DNA of 7,947 nt from positions 1 through 7,947 of the forward strand of contig JAFQAF010000032.1 of NCBI GenBank assembly GCA_017400025.1. The letters are read 5' to 3'. A program made the position numbers and the translations under genes. The first letter of the stretch is position 1. Each line of letters opens with the position of its first letter. Below are positions 5,825-7,947 of this stretch, one piece after another. The notes below the pieces were generated by a model. That model made no database searches. It had not been told where the DNA came from and saw only the letters and a program-made list of their open reading frames with translations. The DNA is from Oscillospiraceae bacterium (GTDB taxonomy: Bacteria; Bacillota_A; Clostridia; Oscillospirales; Ruminococcaceae).

Positions 5825-6358
5825 TTATTTGCAGAATTTTTCTACATAGTTATCAATGCAGTGTGCAATGATTTTCTTTGCTTCGTCTGCACCCTGTACT
5901 TCATTTACAACTGTGTCCTTGCCTTCCAGTGCTTTGTAAACTGTAAAGAAATGTCTCATTTCTTCAAAAATATGCGGTGGCAGTTCGGAAATATCTTTGT
6001 AGGAGTTGTATGTCGGGTCACTGAATGGGATAGCAATAATTTTTTCGTCGCCTTCGCCGTTGTCCATCATGGAGATAACACCGATTGGGTAAACTCTTAC
6101 AAGGCTGGCAGGTCTGATAGTTTCACTGCACAGTACCAGAACGTCAAGAGGGTCTTTATCGTCGCCGTATGTGCGTGGGATAAGGCCATAGTTTGCAGGA
6201 TAGTGTGTGGAGGTGTGCAGAATTCTGTCCAGAATGATATGACCTGTTTCCTTATCCAGTTCATATTTATTTTTTGATCCCTTTTCAATTTCAATTACAG
6301 CTATAAAGTCATCAGGTGTAATTCTTTTTGGGTTAATATCGTGCCAAATGTTAGACAT
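5825..6358 (-). CDS. ppa: Inorganic pyrophosphatase, family I
   Basis: This soluble metal-dependent enzyme hydrolyses pyrophosphate to two phosphates, pulling DNA, RNA, protein and cell-wall synthesis forward. The 177 residues match bacterial family I enzymes (about 170-180). The signature D67-K-D69-P-L-D72-V supplies metal-binding aspartates. Other active-site residues seen are Glu25 and Lys31/Glu33 in EIEKGSKNKYELD, Arg45, Tyr57 in HYPANYG, and the later VYKALEGK segment. Many Bacillota use the unrelated manganese family II enzyme, so a family I enzyme here is of some taxonomic use. The ATG at 6358 follows AAAGGAG. It has its own promoter and a strong terminator; no terminator separates it from the DUF1003 gene upstream, so some read-through is likely. 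Confidence 0.96.
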   Translation of the reverse strand: MSNIWHDINPKRITPDDFIAVIEIEKGSKNKYELDKETGHIILDRILHTSTHYPANYGLIPRTYGDDKDPLDVLVLCSETIRPASLVRVYPIGVISMMDNGEGDEKIIAIPFSDPTYNSYKDISELPPHIFEEMRHFFTVYKALEGKDTVVNEVQGADEAKKIIAHCIDNYVEKFCK

Positions 6359-6390
6359 AACAATTCTCCTTTTTATTTATTCTTATTAAT

Positions 6391-6418
6391 ATAATAACAT
6401 AATTAAAAGGAAAATCAA
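6391..6418 (-). promoter_or_regulatory. Probable SigA promoter of ppa
   Basis: On the minus strand TTGATT (6413-6418) and TATTAT (6391-6396) are separated by 16 bases. The -10 matches consensus at five of six bases and the -35 at four. Transcription would start about 27 bases before the ppa start codon. Confidence 0.6.
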
Positions 6419-6445
6419 TGCAAAAACCAAATATTGTATCAGTCT

Positions 6446-6946
6446 TTATCTTTTTTTTGCTTCAGTAAGATATTTCAGTATTTCTGCCTGCCTGGAAATT
6501 ATGGAATCCATTTTATAATGCATATCCTCAATAATTATTTCGCTTTTTAGGTTGATTTTGTAATCCCCTTCACTGCGCCGGCGGTCCTTGGCCTCCTGCC
6601 TGTTCTGGCTCATCATAATGAGAGGGGCCTGCAGGGCAGATATGCAGGAAAGGATAAGGTTTAAAAGAATAAAGGGGTATGGGTCAAAAGGGTTGTGAAG
6701 AATATATCTGTTGAAAATCACCCATCCCGCAAGAAATACTGCAAATGCAATCACAAATGTCCAGGAACCAGCAAGGCCAGCCAGAAAGTCTGCAGCCTTT
6801 TCCCCTGCTGTGAGGCTTTCATCCTCATATATATTGTACAGTGTGCTTTCCTCCAGCAGCAGATGTATAAAATGTTCCTCATCTATTTCTTCATCTGTGG
6901 CTTTTATTATTTTTCTTGCAAGGGCTTGCTTTTCTTTTCTGTTCAT
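6446..6946 (-). CDS. DUF1003 family membrane protein
   Basis: The function of the DUF1003 family is not established. The 166-residue product has a charged N-terminal region (about 1-50) and two membrane segments at about 57-80 (WTFVIAFAVFLAGWVIF) and 90-113 (PFILLNLILSCISALQAPLIMM). The family hallmark NPFDPYPFILLN and QAPLIMMSQNRQ, followed by a basic AKDRRR, is intact. A helical, probably coiled C-terminus follows. The frame is open upstream to a TTG at 7006. That TTG is part of a likely -35 box, with TATAAT 18 bases further on, so a transcript would start after it. The ATG at 6946, preceded by AAAGG, is the better start. It is transcribed divergently from the tRNA cluster and lies upstream of ppa without a terminator between them. 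A two-helix membrane protein is secure; its role is unknown. Confidence 0.9.
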   Translation of the reverse strand: MNRKEKQALARKIIKATDEEIDEEHFIHLLLEESTLYNIYEDESLTAGEKAADFLAGLAGSWTFVIAFAVFLAGWVIFNRYILHNPFDPYPFILLNLILSCISALQAPLIMMSQNRQEAKDRRRSEGDYKINLKSEIIIEDMHYKMDSIISRQAEILKYLTEAKKR

Positions 6947-6976
6947 GTTATACTGCCTTTCGCTGATGTTTTTAAT

Positions 6977-7006
6977 ATTATAGGATATTTTTTGAAAATA
7001 TTTCAA
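6977..7006 (-). promoter_or_regulatory. Promoter of the DUF1003 gene
   Basis: On the minus strand TTGAAA (7001-7006) and TATAAT (6977-6982) are separated by 18 bases, giving a start near 6970 and a leader of about 24 bases. The -35 lies within a perfect palindrome (6988-7010). Confidence 0.7.
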
Positions 7007-7010
7007 AAAA
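6988..7010. repeat. Perfect 10-bp palindrome between divergent promoters
   Basis: TTTTTTGAAA, spacer ATA, then TTTCAAAAAA: both arms match exactly. It covers the DUF1003 -35 and spacer and ends four bases before the tRNA -35. It may be an operator, or simply A/T tracts serving as an UP element for the tRNA promoter. Confidence 0.75.
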
Positions 7011-7014
7011 ATGC

Positions 7015-7043
7015 TTGACTTTGCAGCTGACCTGTGGTATTAT
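7015..7043 (+). promoter_or_regulatory. Promoter of the tRNA operon
   Basis: TTGACT (7015-7020) and TATTAT (7038-7043) are 17 bases apart, with A-tracts just upstream. Transcription should begin near 7050, about 13 bases before tRNA-Arg. The first 15 bases, TTGACTTTGCAGCTG, match the ylxM operon promoter at 14 positions. Confidence 0.85.
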
Positions 7044-7062
7044 AATCAAGCAATCGAAATTA

Positions 7063-7139
<77 letters not shown>

Positions 7140-7144
7140 ATCAT

Positions 7145-7222
7145 GGTGGATGTAGCTTAGTTGGTTAAAGCGCCAGTTTGTGGCACTGGAGACCGTGGGT
7201 TCGAATCCCATCTTCCACCCCA
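7145..7222 (+). tRNA. tRNA-His (anticodon GUG)
   Basis: The loop TTGTGGC places anticodon GTG at 7180-7182. The histidine identity pair is encoded: G-1 at 7145 opposite discriminator C73 at 7219, followed by encoded CCA. The D stem is GCTT/AAGC, the anticodon stem CCAGT/ACTGG and the T arm GTGGG-TTCGAAT-CCCAT. The acceptor stem GTGGATG/CTTCCAC has one T-T mismatch at positions 6 and 67. It follows tRNA-Arg after five bases. Confidence 0.97.
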
Positions 7223-7223
7223 T

Positions 7224-7252
7224 AAAAAGCACCTGATAAAGGTGCTTTTTTT
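7224..7252 (+). terminator. Terminator-like hairpin between tRNA-His and tRNA-Gln
   Basis: AAAAAGCACC, a seven-base loop, then GGTGCTTTTTTT: ten perfect pairs and a seven-T run. It has every mark of an intrinsic terminator, yet tRNA-Gln starts only five bases later with no convincing promoter of its own. Confidence 0.88.
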
Positions 7253-7257
7253 CATAA

Positions 7258-7333
7258 TGGACTATCGCCAAGTGGTAAGGCAACGGACTTTGACTCCGTC
7301 ATCCCGCAGGTTCGAATCCCGCTAGTCCAACCA
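7258..7333 (+). tRNA. tRNA-Gln (anticodon UUG), slightly atypical
   Basis: The acceptor stem TGGACTA/TAGTCCA is perfect, the D stem is GCC/GGC, the anticodon stem ACGGA/TCCGT, and the loop CTTTGAC has anticodon TTG at 7290-7292. CCA is encoded. Two things are odd: the T stem GCAGG/CCCGC has an A-C mismatch (7308 with 7320), and six bases, not the usual four or five, separate the anticodon and T stems. It reads CAA codons and probably CAG. It may be functional, a secondary copy, or decaying. Confidence 0.92.
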
Positions 7334-7334
7334 G

Positions 7335-7369
7335 AAGTCAGTTCCATGTCTGTGGTGCTGACTTTTTTT
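7335..7369 (+). terminator. Intrinsic terminator of the tRNA operon
   Basis: AAGTCAG (7335-7341) pairs with CTGACTT (7358-7364), with further inner pairing of CCA to TGG, and is followed by a run of T to 7369. It begins one base after the tRNA-Gln CCA. Confidence 0.88.
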
Positions 7370-7495
7370 ATATCTGTTAAATGCTCCGGCAAAATCCAAT
7401 CTGTCCCTTCTTTTTATCTGAAAAGCTGTACGCAGTAATTAAGCTAAATATTTATTTAAACTAAAGCAAAACACCACCAACACCCTGTTCCAGCC
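7370..7495. other. Non-coding spacer, nothing recognised
   Basis: About 125 bases between the tRNA terminator and the methyltransferase terminator, where the two transcription units converge. It is partly AT-rich (around 7440-7470). I see no gene, promoter or RNA. Confidence 0.6.
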
Positions 7496-7529
7496 AAAAA
7501 GCAGGCACTGAAGACAGTGCCTGCCTTTT
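7496..7529. terminator. Bidirectional terminator after the methyltransferase gene
   Basis: GCAGGCACTG (7501-7510) and CAGTGCCTGC (7515-7524) form a perfect ten-bp stem with a four-base loop. The minus-strand transcript runs into five T (7496-7500) and the plus-strand one into CTTTTATTTT. It starts just after the methyltransferase stop and also faces read-through from the tRNA operon. Confidence 0.92.
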
Positions 7530-7947
7530 ATTTTACTTTTTTCTGCACCACCAGCATAAATCTGTGGGTGTGTCCTTCCACAAAACCATTGTTTTCAATT
7601 ATTCTGTGGGCTTTCATTATATTTGAAAAATTATTTTCCACTGAAAAGCCCAGGAATTCCCACTGTATTATCCTTGCAAACCACACAAGAGCGCCCGTGT
7701 CAAAAAATTTTATTGAGTTATAGCTTTCACCTTCTTCAACAACGGAAAAACCTGCTCTGGCAAAGTTTTCTTTTGCAATTTTAAGATATTGCTGCGGGAA
7801 AGGCAGTTCTTTGCTGTCTGTCAGCAATTCCACCAGTTCCCTTTCGTTTTCCGCCCCCACCTGCTGGGTTATAAACAGCCCGCCCGGCTTCAGCATTCTG
7901 TACACATCCCGGGGATTGAAGCTGCCATGACGGTTTATTATAATATC
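7528..7947 (-). CDS. SAM-dependent methyltransferase, class I, C-terminal part
   Basis: The frame stays open through the right edge: codons above a GTG at 7905 read DIIINRHGSFNPRDVYRML, so the GTG is internal and the true start is outside the window. The visible 139 residues are the C-terminal half of a Rossmann-fold methyltransferase. DIIINRHGSF corresponds to the strand-4 region. YRMLKPGGLFITQQVG is the typical post-motif helix and strand 5 (MLKPGG). The tail includes WFARIIQWEFLGFSVENNF and ends THRFMLVVQKK, as in uncharacterised Bacillota methyltransferases. The SAM-binding GxGxG motif would lie upstream. The substrate cannot be told. A bidirectional terminator abuts its stop codon. Confidence 0.9.
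   Translation of the reverse strand, partial: DIIINRHGSFNPRDVYRMLKPGGLFITQQVGAENERELVELLTDSKELPFPQQYLKIAKENFARAGFSVVEEGESYNSIKFFDTGALVWFARIIQWEFLGFSVENNFSNIMKAHRIIENNGFVEGHTHRFMLVVQKKVK

Noticed and set aside
5861..6277. Plus-strand open frame opposite ppa
   Set aside because: Shadow of the pyrophosphatase frame with no family motifs or ribosome binding site.
6947..7006. TTG start adding 20 residues to the DUF1003 protein
   Set aside because: The TTG is part of a likely -35 box and lies upstream of the predicted transcription start; no ribosome binding site precedes it.

Overview
The window looks like an ordinary, moderately AT-rich chromosomal segment of a Gram-positive Bacillota bacterium, most likely class Clostridia. 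The evidence is the ylxM-ffh-rpsP-khpA-rimM-trmD gene order, an HPr with both His15 and the regulatory Ser46, a UvrC of clostridial character, strong GGAGG ribosome binding sites and promoters close to the TTGACA/TATAAT consensus. Genus cannot be fixed from the sequence. No phage, insertion sequence, CRISPR array, toxin-antitoxin or defence gene was seen.

Layout from left to right. Every protein gene lies on the minus strand and the three tRNA genes lie on the plus strand. Positions 1-1522 hold most of uvrC (nucleotide excision repair), cut by the left edge. Positions 1613-1876 hold ptsH (HPr), with its own promoter and a terminator between it and uvrC. Positions 2032-5658 hold a translation and secretion operon read right to left: ylxM, ffh (SRP GTPase), rpsP (ribosomal protein S16), khpA (KH-domain RNA binder), rimM (30S maturation) and trmD (tRNA m1G37 methyltransferase). 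It is driven by a near-perfect promoter at 5704-5732. Positions 5825-6358 hold ppa (inorganic pyrophosphatase), with promoter and terminator, and 6446-6946 hold a DUF1003 membrane protein. Positions 7063-7333 hold tRNA-Arg(UCU), tRNA-His(GUG) and tRNA-Gln(UUG), transcribed divergently from the DUF1003 gene. Positions 7528-7947 hold a methyltransferase cut by the right edge.

The genes fit together as growth-linked housekeeping: ribosome and SRP biogenesis, tRNA supply and modification, pyrophosphate removal, sugar-uptake signalling and DNA repair. I found no new multi-gene system. The items worth a second look are regulatory or RNA-level. They are a densely folded 118-nt spacer before rimM, a terminator-like hairpin inside the tRNA cluster just before an oddly built tRNA-Gln, a 15-nt promoter block shared by the ylxM operon and the tRNA operon, and a perfect palindrome between the divergent DUF1003 and tRNA promoters. 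Two starts need trimming from the longest open frame: rpsP to 3857 and the DUF1003 gene to 6946.
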